Source of the DNA: Selenomonas sp.
GTDB lineage: Bacteria > Bacillota > Negativicutes > Selenomonadales > Selenomonadaceae
Length of the DNA: 36,327 nt
NCBI GenBank assembly: GCA_018052705.1
Contig: JAGPMW010000021.1
Coordinates: 1 to 36,327 of the forward strand
Direction: 5' to 3'
The notes under the pieces were generated by a model, which ran no database searches, had not been told where the DNA came from, and saw only the letters and a program-made list of their open reading frames with translations. Positions 8,153-15,804 of the stretch are shown piece after piece. The first letter of the stretch is position 1. Every line of letters starts with the position of its first letter. The translations under genes were made by a program, and so were the position numbers.

Positions 8153-8392
8153 TCATGCCTGGCCACGGAGGTGAGCATTTTCCGCCTGTCGTTCCCGGTA
8201 ATACCAGCGGATTGATTTACCAATGGCGCAGCGAACTGCGTCAAGCTTGCCTGCCAAAGCCAGTTTTCTGAGTTCAGTAACGTCAAACCCATTAACAGAC
8301 AAGTAACTTGCAGAAAGGAAACCTCCTCGTTTCAAAATTTTGCGATAACTCGCACTGTCACGACGGTCCATTTCAATGTTTTTGATAGCCAT
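8153..8392 (-). CDS. small winged-helix/excisionase-like protein, unrecognised
   Basis: A 79-aa basic protein. The ATG at 8392 has GGGAGG 8 nt upstream, and an intrinsic terminator follows, so it is likely a real monocistronic gene. The second half (DVTELRKLALAGKLDAVRCAIGKSIRWYYRER) has the outline of an excisionase/MerR-type winged helix: a helix, a G-K-L-x-A-V-R turn, then a strand ending in aromatic residues where many Xis-like proteins read W-R-I. I do not recognise a named family. There is no integrase or other phage gene beside it, so a role as a small transcriptional regulator is as likely as recombination directionality. Confidence 0.6.
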   Translation of the reverse strand: MAIKNIEMDRRDSASYRKILKRGGFLSASYLSVNGFDVTELRKLALAGKLDAVRCAIGKSIRWYYRERQAENAHLRGQA

Positions 8393-8726
8393 ATAAACGA
8401 CCTCCCATAAATATCTTACGAAGTCTATTTACAAGCTCCCTCAATGGCACCTATAGTATAGCACATAAGTGTAAATATGTATACTGTTATTTCCAACCAT
8501 TTCCGAGTTTCTGTTTTTGTCAAGCCCATGACTTTCGATCCTATAAAATTGTTCTGTATTGTCATGAGTCCAGCAAGTTATTTATTTCTCGTACTGTTTA
8601 CCGGTTAATGTTATCTTTAGTTTTTTCTTGGTTTTTCTTATTTTTTCGGAAAAAGTATGGGAATCCATAAAAATATATTATATAATAGATCTATTCCGTC
8701 TAACGCATTTTATAGGAGGCTTTTCT
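8393..8726 (+). promoter_or_regulatory. AT-rich intergenic region with probable hydrogenase promoter
   Basis: This 334-bp gap carries no convincing gene. A consensus TATAAT at 8681-8686 lies 41 bp before the hydC start, but its -35 region (TGGGAA) is poor, suggesting an activator or a weak promoter. AGTATA/TATACT inverted elements near 8454-8482 probably belong to the promoter of the minus-strand small gene. I found no clear Rex or FNR site. Confidence 0.4.
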
Positions 8727-9233
8727 ATGCTGACCGCACAAACGAACGTGTATCCGCTGCCTGATGAGCTCCAGGCCAAGATTGACCTCGTCCTGGAGTC
8801 CCATGACAATGATCCGACGCAGATTGTTGGTATTCTGCTGGAAGTACAGGATCTCAATGAACGCCACTACGTGCCGGAACCGATTGCCTATTATCTGGCC
8901 GACCGCCTTTCGATGCCTGTCACGAATGTCTTCGACTGCCTGAATTTCTATCGCGAACTTTCATCGAAGCCACGGGCCAAATATCCGATTCAGGTCTGCA
9001 GTTCGCCTGCCTGCCGCGTCAATGTCATCGATACGAAACGCCTGCTGGAGACGCTGCAGAACCTGCTTGACATCAAGATTGGTGAGACGACCTATGACGG
9101 GCGCTTCACTCTCGAGACGACAACCTGCTATGGAGCATGCGACCGCGCTCCATCCGTACGCATCAACGGCCATATCTACGACCATCTGGATTCGCAGGAA
9201 AAAATTATTTCCCTCCTGCGTTCACTGACCTGA
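8727..9233 (+). CDS. hydC: [2Fe-2S] NuoE/HndA-like subunit of a trimeric hydrogenase
   Basis: A 168-aa thioredoxin-like [2Fe-2S] ferredoxin of the NuoE family. The four ligands are visible as CSSPAC near residue 91-96 (C-x4-C) and CYGAC near 133-137 (C-x3-C). In trimeric hydrogenases and NADH dehydrogenases this subunit passes electrons between the flavin subunit and the rest of the complex. The start at 8727 is preceded by TAGGAGG at a 7-nt spacing; the longer frame from 8628 begins upstream of the -10 and is unlikely. The next gene begins 17 bp after its stop, with GAGGAGG in between. The operon order hydC-hydB-hydA matches bifurcating hydrogenase loci. The gene symbol follows the HydABC convention. 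Confidence 0.88.
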   Translation: MLTAQTNVYPLPDELQAKIDLVLESHDNDPTQIVGILLEVQDLNERHYVPEPIAYYLADRLSMPVTNVFDCLNFYRELSSKPRAKYPIQVCSSPACRVNVIDTKRLLETLQNLLDIKIGETTYDGRFTLETTTCYGACDRAPSVRINGHIYDHLDSQEKIISLLRSLT

Positions 9234-9250
9234 GCTGAGGAGGAAATGGT

Positions 9251-10501
9251 ATGAGCACATGCATCAAATTCCTGACCCGGAATTTCGGACAATACGATAC
9301 GTCATCAATTGGTTCCTATATGAACGCTGGTGGATTCCAGGCCCTGCGCAAGGCCGTCAGCATGGATCCGGAAAAAATCTGCGATCTGATCACCTCGGTC
9401 AAGGTCCGTGGGCGCGGTGGCGCCGAATACCCACTGGGACGCAAATGGTCACAGGCCCGCTCCGTTATCGGAGAACGCAAGGTGGTCGTCTGTAATGCCG
9501 ATGAAGGCGAGACCACTACGTTCAAGGACCGCGAACTCATCAAGAATGACCCATTCAATCTTATCGAAGCCCTGATCATCGCGGGCTATGTCGTCGGCGC
9601 AACCGACGGATATATCTATATGCGCGCAGAATATGCCTGCTTCCGCCCGCTGCTTCTGAACGCCATCCGTCAGGCAAAGAACTATGGATTCCTCGGCGAG
9701 AACATCCTCGGCAAAGGATTTGATTTCAACCTGCATCTCTACTCCGGTGGTGGTGCTTATGTCTGCGGTGAGGGCACCGCCCTCATTCGTTCCATCGAGG
9801 GCAAGGCGGGCCGTCCCCGGATGAAACCACCTTTCATCAAAGTCAGTGGTCTCTTTGCCCGCCCGACCTGCCTGAACAATGTTGAGAGTCTGGCCCTGGT
9901 CCCGCATCTGCTCATGGATGAAGATCAGGTCTATGCCAAATGCGGCACCGGCGAGTCCATCGGTACAAAACTGATCTCAGTAGCCGGCAATGTAAACAAA
10001 CCGGGTGTATTCGAAATTCCTTTCGGCACGACAGTTCGCGACATTATCTACAATTTGGCCGGTGGCATCCAGCATGACCGGGAAATCCAGCTCATCCAGT
10101 TTGGCGGTGCCTCAGGCAAAATTGCCGATGCCTCCATCCTTGATACGCCGTACACCTATGATGACCTGCGGGCTGCCGGCGTCATGGTCGGCTCCGGGGG
10201 CCTGCTCGTCATCGATAAACGCACAAGTGTCATCGAATTTCTGCGCATGAATCAGGAATTCTTCTCAGACGAGAGCTGCGGCCAGTGCACACCGTGCCGT
10301 GAGGGCAATCTCCACATCAAGATCATCCTCGACAAGATTGCCGCACACACGGCAACTGCGGAGGATATCCGCCTCATGGCTACGATTGCCACAGTCATGA
10401 GCATGTCCTCCCTGTGCGGTCTCGGCGAGACGGCGCAGAATACGCTGCAGTCAGCCATGCTGACATTCCCGGAAGTTTTTGAAGTCGGAGGTGCTGAATA
10501 A
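9251..10501 (+). CDS. hydB: NuoF/HydB-like flavin and [4Fe-4S] subunit with altered NADH-site motifs
   Basis: A 416-aa flavoprotein subunit of the NuoF family. It has the FMN/NADH-binding domain, a SLBB-like segment and the C-terminal [4Fe-4S] motif ESCGQCTPCREG (341-352) with a fourth Cys in SSLCGLGE (C389). It lacks the N-terminal [2Fe-2S] domain and C-terminal ferredoxin domain of long HydB proteins. Several conserved motifs are changed: RGRGGAEYPLGRKW (53-66) instead of RGRGGAGFPTGLKW, NADEGETTTFKDR (82-94) where families read NADEGxPGxF, and CGEGTAL (172-178) instead of CGEETAL. The last Glu contributes to NADH binding in complex I structures, so the electron donor may not be NADH or may bind differently. 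The TAA shares one base with the ATG of hydA. Confidence 0.88.
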   Translation: MSTCIKFLTRNFGQYDTSSIGSYMNAGGFQALRKAVSMDPEKICDLITSVKVRGRGGAEYPLGRKWSQARSVIGERKVVVCNADEGETTTFKDRELIKNDPFNLIEALIIAGYVVGATDGYIYMRAEYACFRPLLLNAIRQAKNYGFLGENILGKGFDFNLHLYSGGGAYVCGEGTALIRSIEGKAGRPRMKPPFIKVSGLFARPTCLNNVESLALVPHLLMDEDQVYAKCGTGESIGTKLISVAGNVNKPGVFEIPFGTTVRDIIYNLAGGIQHDREIQLIQFGGASGKIADASILDTPYTYDDLRAAGVMVGSGGLLVIDKRTSVIEFLRMNQEFFSDESCGQCTPCREGNLHIKIILDKIAAHTATAEDIRLMATIATVMSMSSLCGLGETAQNTLQSAMLTFPEVFEVGGAE

Positions 10502-12264
10502 TGGCCGCTGAAAATGAAGCCAAAGAAATCCCGATGATCAATCTGACCATCAACAATATGGCCATGCAGGTCCCGAAAGGAACCAAGATCATGCAGGCCG
10601 CACTGACGCTGGGCATTGATATTCCGCATCTCTGCTATCACGAAGACCAGCGCATCAAGGCGCACTGCCGCCTCTGCTCCGTCGAAGTCACGGGCAAACG
10701 CCGCCTGCTCGCTGCCTGCTCGACCGAGGTCTGGGAAGGCATGGATGTGCATACCGACACCCGGATTGTGCGCGACACGCAGGTCTCCATCCTACAGCTC
10801 ATGCTGGCCAACCATCATAAGGACTGCCTGAGCTGCCCCCGTAACCAGAACTGCGACCTGCAGCGCCTGTGCAGCCGATTCAACATCCTGGAATCCCCAC
10901 TGCCCAGCGTGGTAAAAGAACAACCACGCATCATCACCAACCCAGCCATTGTCCGCGACCCATCAAAATGCATCCGTTGTGGCCGCTGCATCCAGGCCTG
11001 CAAGGATGTTCAGGGCATCGCGGCCCTCACCTATGCCGGGCGCAGCAGCGACATCACCGTTACAACCGCATTCAACAAGCCGATGGAGACCACGGACTGT
11101 ATCCTCTGCGGCCAGTGCAGCCTGGTCTGTCCAACTGGCGCCATCGTCGAAAAAGATGACACGCAGAAAGTCCTCGATGCCCTGCAGAACCCGAATAAAC
11201 ATGTGATTGTACAGGTCGCTCCGGCCGTCCGCGTCGCCCTTGGAGATGCCTTCGGCCTCGAGCCGGGCGCGATCGTCACGGGCCAGATGGTCACAGCACT
11301 CAGACTCCTCGGTTTCAACAAAGTATTTGATACGGTCTTCAGTGCTGACCTCACGATCATGGAAGAAGGCTATGAGTTCCTCGACCGTCTAAAAAATGAT
11401 GGTGTACTGCCGATGATGACCTCCTGCAGCCCGGGATGGGTCAACTACATGGAAAAGCATTTCCCAGATTGCCGCGACCACCTGTCCTCAGCCAAATCCC
11501 CAATGAGTATGTTTGGTGCAATTGCCAAGACCTATTATCCAGAAAAGGCCGGCGTCGATGTGAAGGATATCGTCACCGTAGCCGTGATGCCCTGTACGGC
11601 TAAGAAATTTGAGGCCGCACGCCCAGAGATGGGCCGCAACGGCATGGCTGATGTCGATATTGTCCTCACCACGCGCGAGCTCATCAAGCTCATCAAATAC
11701 GTCGGTCTCTCCCTGCAGAACCTGCCAGAATCCGAATTCGACAGTCCGCTCGGGACCGGTACTGGCGCTGGTGCGATCTTCGGCGCGACGGGCGGCGTCA
11801 TGGAAGCAGCTCTGCGCACCGTCTATGAAGTCATCACAAACGAAACGCTTCCTAAAATCGACTTCCACGAGGTCCGTGGTTTTGAGGGCATCAGGGAAAG
11901 CACTATCACCATAAATGGCAGGGACATACATATCGCCGTTGCTCATACACTTAAGAACGCCCGCACCATTATGAAACAGGTCAAGGCCGGAACAAGCCCC
12001 TATGACTTCATCGAGATCATGGCCTGTCCCGGCGGGTGTATTGGCGGCGGCGGCCAGCCAATCGGCACCACCAACGCCATCCGCAAGAAACGCATGGCCT
12101 CACTCTATCAGATTGACCGCAGTTTGCCACTGCGCAAATCTCACGAAAACCCGGAGATCCAGACGCTCTACAAGGAATTCCTGGGCGAACCGCTCAGTGA
12201 GAAATCCCATGAGCTGCTGCATACCCACTATCATAAAGTCGACAAACCATACGAATTCCGCTAA
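10501..12264 (+). CDS. hydA: [FeFe] hydrogenase catalytic subunit
   Basis: A 587-aa modular [FeFe] hydrogenase. Domain order: N-terminal [2Fe-2S] ferredoxin (Cys45, 56, 59, 73), the His-Cys3 [4Fe-4S] motif HHKDCLSCPRNQNC (105-118), a 2x[4Fe-4S] ferredoxin (C157/160/163/167 and C200/203/206/210), the H-cluster domain, and a C-terminal small-subunit-like segment. H-cluster signatures are TSCSPGW (307-313), MPCTAKKFE (363-371) and MACPGGCIGGGGQP (507-520). The first motif has Ser where clostridial monomeric enzymes have a second Cys. Translation starts in the TAATG overlap with hydB, with GGAGG 9 nt upstream. Together with hydC and hydB it would form a cytoplasmic M3-type complex that evolves or oxidises H2, classically by bifurcating electrons between ferredoxin and NADH. 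No maturation genes (hydEFG) are in the window. Confidence 0.96.
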   Translation: MAAENEAKEIPMINLTINNMAMQVPKGTKIMQAALTLGIDIPHLCYHEDQRIKAHCRLCSVEVTGKRRLLAACSTEVWEGMDVHTDTRIVRDTQVSILQLMLANHHKDCLSCPRNQNCDLQRLCSRFNILESPLPSVVKEQPRIITNPAIVRDPSKCIRCGRCIQACKDVQGIAALTYAGRSSDITVTTAFNKPMETTDCILCGQCSLVCPTGAIVEKDDTQKVLDALQNPNKHVIVQVAPAVRVALGDAFGLEPGAIVTGQMVTALRLLGFNKVFDTVFSADLTIMEEGYEFLDRLKNDGVLPMMTSCSPGWVNYMEKHFPDCRDHLSSAKSPMSMFGAIAKTYYPEKAGVDVKDIVTVAVMPCTAKKFEAARPEMGRNGMADVDIVLTTRELIKLIKYVGLSLQNLPESEFDSPLGTGTGAGAIFGATGGVMEAALRTVYEVITNETLPKIDFHEVRGFEGIRESTITINGRDIHIAVAHTLKNARTIMKQVKAGTSPYDFIEIMACPGGCIGGGGQPIGTTNAIRKKRMASLYQIDRSLPLRKSHENPEIQTLYKEFLGEPLSEKSHELLHTHYHKVDKPYEFR

Positions 12265-12271
12265 GCACATT

Positions 12272-12330
12272 AATGACAAATCCCCCGGTATCCATACCGT
12301 TAATTGGATACCGGGGGATTTGTCATTTTT
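12272..12330. terminator. bidirectional terminator between hydA and the small Cys-rich gene
   Basis: Arms 12272-12294 and 12305-12327 are perfect 23-bp reverse complements around a 10-nt loop. The plus strand ends in a short T-run at 12326-12330. It starts 8 bp after the hydA stop and abuts the stop codon of the convergent gene at 12329. Confidence 0.85.
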
Positions 12331-12535
12331 AATTATTTTCACCAGAGGAATCCTTCTGTGCAGCGAGCAGATCATCTCTGAATCCCGAAAGCGCACGACG
12401 GGCTATCGCAATGGGGCACGTGGGGGAACATAGCTCGCAATGCCCACAGCAGTCTTCCACAGCTACAACAGCCTGCTCCAGTTTATCCAGCTGCAGCATG
12501 TCAGGCACCAGCGGCATCGAGCGAAACGGATTCAA
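12329..12535 (-). CDS. small Cys-rich protein (CCGHCELCSPTC), unrecognised
   Basis: A 68-aa protein with a compact cysteine cluster, CCGHCELCSPTCP (residues 29-41), inside a short otherwise acidic and helical sequence. The C-x2-C-x2-C-x3-C spacing resembles one half of a bacterial ferredoxin, so it could bind one [4Fe-4S] cluster or a metal ion. The ATG at 12535 has GGAG 6 nt upstream, overlapped by another short start (MMSG...) in a different frame that ends after 17 codons. It is convergent with hydA and shares its terminator, which supports it being a transcribed gene. A link to hydrogenase function is only suggested by position. It might also be a fragment of a larger lost ferredoxin. Confidence 0.5.
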   Translation of the reverse strand: MNPFRSMPLVPDMLQLDKLEQAVVAVEDCCGHCELCSPTCPIAIARRALSGFRDDLLAAQKDSSGENN

Positions 12536-12733
12536 GCTCCAGCCCGCTCATCATCAAACAATCGTTGATGCTTTCGCCTTGTTTACCGTGAACACATAGG
12601 GGCCTCAATATCCCAGTCGTCAATAATCCAGCCACTTCTTCCCCTCCCATAATTACATCTCGTTAACCAATTACAAAACATGTATATGCTAAGACCGTGT
12701 TCTTCCATCAAAAGTTCCGACCAAAAAGTTCCT

Positions 12734-13744
12734 TCAGGTAGATTGGCGGATCTTCATCATACATGGCAATTCCATTGTCAAGGGTGTCCCCGTTCTGGCA
12801 TAACGCAACAGATGCATCATCCGCTTAACGCATTCCTTGCCAACATCATAGGTTGGCATCTCAATGGTTGTCAAACCGCCGCCAACCAGGTTCATCCACT
12901 CCCAGTCATCGAAACCGCACAAGCCAGTTTCCTTGGGGAACTCAATCCCCATATTGTGCATGATCTGAACAATACGCATCGTCGAAACGCCATCACCTGA
13001 AAAGATCGCATGCTTGCAATCAATATTACGCCGCATATAGTTCTGTATAACATTAGCATCACGCTGCTGCTTTTCCAGAAAATAAACCTGGGCAGGACCA
13101 GTAAAGTAATCATTATAGATCTCACGGAAAACCTGGCAACGGCTGATACGTGTACTGTTCGTCAATGGCTGAGTAAAAAATCCGACAGACTCATAGCCAG
13201 CTCCCTTCAGATAACGCATCATCTTTCCAATGGCATCCCGGTCCGCATTATGGATTGTATCAAATAGTTCCAGATCGATGGTCCGATCGGCCAGAACAAA
13301 CTTCATCCCGGTTTCGGCCGTCTCGCGCAGGAACTCATCATTACCGCCAGTTGTATTCAGTATAATCCCATCGACACTCTGATCAATCATGCTCATGATA
13401 TAATCCCGCTCTTTGCGCGGCTCATCATCCGAATTCGCAATCAGTATCCGATAACCAAACCGATCACAACAATCGCTGATCCCTTTGAGCAAAATAGGGG
13501 AAAACGGACTCGTGATATCCGATACAATGACGCCCAGCACAAAACTCTGCTTGGACTTCAGGCTGCGCGCCAGCGAATTAGGACGATAGCCCAGTTCTTC
13601 AATGACATCGGCAATCCGCTGCCGCGATTCCTCAGACATATATTCAAATTTTCCATTCAGGTAGCGGGAGATTGTTGTCTTAGACACACCGGCCTTCGCC
13701 GCTACATCTACGATTGTCACTTTTTTCCGCTTGATTCCCGCCAT
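12734..13744 (-). CDS. LacI-family repressor, KdgR-like, probable regulator of uxaB
   Basis: A 336-aa LacI-family protein. The HTH is at residues ~9-28 (VTIVDVAAKAGVSKTTISRYL), then the hinge (RPNSLARSLKSKQS) and a sugar-binding-type effector domain starting VLGVIVSDITSPFS. I place the start at the ATG 13744; a TTG one codon upstream (13747) has better spacing to GGGAG and could be used. It has its own promoter with an operator (13791-13805) just downstream, so it is likely autorepressed, and the identical operator precedes uxaB. That places it as a regulator of hexuronate or ketodeoxygluconate metabolism, as for KdgR-type LacI proteins. Its effector is not determined by the sequence. Confidence 0.88.
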   Translation of the reverse strand: MAGIKRKKVTIVDVAAKAGVSKTTISRYLNGKFEYMSEESRQRIADVIEELGYRPNSLARSLKSKQSFVLGVIVSDITSPFSPILLKGISDCCDRFGYRILIANSDDEPRKERDYIMSMIDQSVDGIILNTTGGNDEFLRETAETGMKFVLADRTIDLELFDTIHNADRDAIGKMMRYLKGAGYESVGFFTQPLTNSTRISRCQVFREIYNDYFTGPAQVYFLEKQQRDANVIQNYMRRNIDCKHAIFSGDGVSTMRIVQIMHNMGIEFPKETGLCGFDDWEWMNLVGGGLTTIEMPTYDVGKECVKRMMHLLRYARTGTPLTMELPCMMKIRQST

Positions 13745-13790
13745 CAATCAACCACTCCCTGATTCTCCGCTATCTCGTTTCATTGTATTT

Positions 13791-13805
13791 ACGAAACCGT
13801 TTTAC
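13791..13805 (-). promoter_or_regulatory. operator of the LacI gene at 13744
   Basis: ACGAAACCGTTTTAC, identical over 15 bp to the site upstream of uxaB at 1021-1035. It begins 7 bp downstream of this gene's own -10 element, a repressing position. The shared copy ties the two loci to one regulator. Confidence 0.7.
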
Positions 13806-13812
13806 TTTTATT

Positions 13813-13841
13813 ATTGTAGTCTATTCGCTCCTATTTGTCTA
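13813..13841 (-). promoter_or_regulatory. promoter of the LacI gene at 13744
   Basis: On the minus strand TAGACA (13836-13841) and TACAAT (13813-13818) are 17 bp apart. The transcription start would fall in or just before the operator. Confidence 0.65.
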
Positions 13842-13920
13842 GTATTTTCTGTCATTATTCATTGATTTTTGTTTTTTCCTTATTTTCTGTTATTTTTATT
13901 ACTAACAGTATCTCTATGAG

Positions 13921-13954
13921 AAAAAGCCCGGTCAGAACGAAAAGCCTAACCGGG
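13921..13954 (-). terminator. terminator of the DUF815 gene
   Basis: CCCGGTCAG and CTAACCGGG pair with one mismatch. On the minus strand the stem is followed by CTTTTTC, 48 bp past the DUF815 gene stop. Confidence 0.6.
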
Positions 13955-14001
13955 ACTCAACTATCTATAAAAACGGATTCTGCCATAATGCACAGTGGCA
14001 G

Positions 14002-15318
14002 TCAGGCCTTTCCTCCATTACTAAGCAATGAATTGATATACTGCTGCGCGGTGCGGCCAGAAATGCCCGAATGGCTCATCTCCCACTGAACCGCTCCCGC
14101 CTGCAGCTCATCGTCCGTCATGCAGATAGCCGGCTGGCGGTGCGCCAACTCCTTGACGATCGCGAAATACTCCTGCTGAGTCGGACGGAAATAGCCGATA
14201 GACAGGCCAAACCTAGCCGACAGGGACAGCTTCTCCTGCACTGTATCATTCTGGTGCATATCTGCTTCTACATTGTCCGGGCGGTCGTTCCAGGTCTCGC
14301 GGATCAGATGACGGCGATTGCTGGTCGCGTAAATCAGCACATTATCGGGTTTGACTTCAAGACCACCCTCAATAACTGCCTTCAGATACTTATACTCGAT
14401 CTCAAATTCCTCGAATGACAGATCATCCATATAGATGATGAACTTATAGTTGCGGTTCTTGATCTGAGCAATGATACGCTGCAGGTATTTGAATTCATGC
14501 TTGTAGACCTCGATCATCCGAAGCCCCTGATCATAATACTGGTTCAGGATGGCTTTGATGCTCGTGGACTTGCCAGTTCCAGCATCGCCATAAAGCAAGA
14601 CATTATTCGCCTTGCGGCCAGCAACAAAGGCCTCGGTATTGTCCTGCAAGCGTTTTTTCTGATTCGCATAACCGATGAGATCAGCCAGACGCATATCACC
14701 CGTCGTCGTGATTGACTCCAGCAGCTGACCGGTCACCTCGATATTCGGTGAAACCCGAAAGGCCTTGTTGAGCCCAAACATACCAACACCGTAGCGTTCA
14801 TAAAAATCCGTGACGATGCGGTACATATCATCGCCATCTTTGGCCTGACCAATGGCGTTGCTGAGCTCCTGTACCTTCTCGCTGACACTCTTATTGTAGA
14901 TCTGCTCTTTCTTCTCTACCGCCTGATAATCTTCGATCACACTAAAGCAGTCCAGCCCCAGCGCCTGCTCGAGCGGCTTGAAATCATAGTGCAGCAGCTC
15001 ACGGAATACCTCAAGGTCGGTGCGGGCAAACTTCCGCACGCTGCCCTCGCTGTCACCATGCTTCTCACAGACCAGCGTAAACGGAGTTTCTGTCGTGGCC
15101 AGCAGGAAGGCCAGATAATTGTGCCAAAGATTGCCATCGAATCCGTAGTGGGTCGCGACATCCAGCAACCGGTTAATCTCAGCCAGCACATCGCCCGATA
15201 TAGCTGCCTTATCATAATGACCAGATGCAAAACGCTGACAGATATCTGACAGCTGGAACAAGATACTGTCTTTGTCGATCTTGCGATAAATAATTAATTT
15301 AGCGGTTAAACAATACAT
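14002..15318 (-). CDS. DUF815 family AAA+ ATPase
   Basis: A 438-aa ATPase of the DUF815 family, cytoplasmic. The N-terminal ~200 residues are helical. The P-loop is [10 protein letters not shown] (about 244-253) and the Walker B region reads [14 protein letters not shown]. Further conserved AAA+ features follow: [10 protein letters not shown] (sensor 1 region) and [19 protein letters not shown] near the C-terminus. Family members are widespread in Firmicutes and their role is not established; the AAA+ fold suggests remodelling of a partner protein or complex. The start at 15318 has GGTGA close upstream. It is monocistronic, divergent from the T-box/trpS unit, and has its own terminator. Confidence 0.88.
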   Translation of the reverse strand: MYCLTAKLIIYRKIDKDSILFQLSDICQRFASGHYDKAAISGDVLAEINRLLDVATHYGFDGNLWHNYLAFLLATTETPFTLVCEKHGDSEGSVRKFARTDLEVFRELLHYDFKPLEQALGLDCFSVIEDYQAVEKKEQIYNKSVSEKVQELSNAIGQAKDGDDMYRIVTDFYERYGVGMFGLNKAFRVSPNIEVTGQLLESITTTGDMRLADLIGYANQKKRLQDNTEAFVAGRKANNVLLYGDAGTGKSTSIKAILNQYYDQGLRMIEVYKHEFKYLQRIIAQIKNRNYKFIIYMDDLSFEEFEIEYKYLKAVIEGGLEVKPDNVLIYATSNRRHLIRETWNDRPDNVEADMHQNDTVQEKLSLSARFGLSIGYFRPTQQEYFAIVKELAHRQPAICMTDDELQAGAVQWEMSHSGISGRTAQQYINSLLSNGGKA

Positions 15319-15406
15319 TTTATCACCATTTTTCCTATAATGTTGTTAATTCTATTTCGATCATTCTATCACAAAAGGACATAAGTTGCACTTTTTTCTC
15401 TGCCAC

Positions 15407-15435
15407 TTGACATTTTTTTTTACTAATGTTATATT
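15407..15435 (+). promoter_or_regulatory. trpS promoter
   Basis: TTGACA (15407-15412) and TATATT (15430-15435) are separated by exactly 17 bp. Transcription would begin near 15442, giving a leader of about 360 nt before trpS. Confidence 0.8.
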
Positions 15436-15441
15436 TACAAA

Positions 15442-15774
15442 GTATATATGCACGCTTCCGCACCAATCATTTCGCCCATAGGGCTTAATTTCCGGAGTTG
15501 CGTCGTATAAAACCGTTGAGGCGAGGATAACGTCAGTCATGCTTCTGCAGAGAGTCCGGGAGGCTGGGAACCGGATGAAAGACTAGCTGGCAAATGGGTC
15601 GCTGAGGGCGCACTGAACAGCATTTGTGCTTAGTAGGCTGCGACGTCTGGCACGCGTAAGTGGCCGGGTATGTCAGTGTACTGACGCACCGTAAGCGCAT
15701 GATACGTTCATGAAACAGGGTGGCACCGCGAAGATCATTCGTCCCTGGCAGTTGATTACTGCCGGGGACTTTTT
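15442..15774 (+). promoter_or_regulatory. T-box riboswitch leader (tryptophan)
   Basis: The leader senses uncharged tRNA-Trp and controls transcription into trpS. The conserved T-box sequence AACAGGGTGGCACCGCG is at 15714-15730. A stem I segment AGAGAGTCCGGG is at 15549-15560. The likely Trp specifier is TGG at 15595-15597, next to a helix TCGC/GCGA; another TGG at 15588-15590 is the alternative. The intrinsic terminator is 15741-15769 (GTCCCTGGCAGT/ACTGCCGGGGAC, one G-U) followed by five T residues. When uncharged tRNA pairs with the T-box bulge, the antiterminator forms instead. Confidence 0.95.
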
Positions 15775-15804
15775 AGTTACCGGCACCGAAAGGGAGCTAA
15801 TATT

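Noticed and set aside
12710..12732. Direct repeat AAAAGTTCC x2 after the LacI gene
   Set aside because: Two short AT-rich copies with no hairpin or promoter context; no function can be supported.
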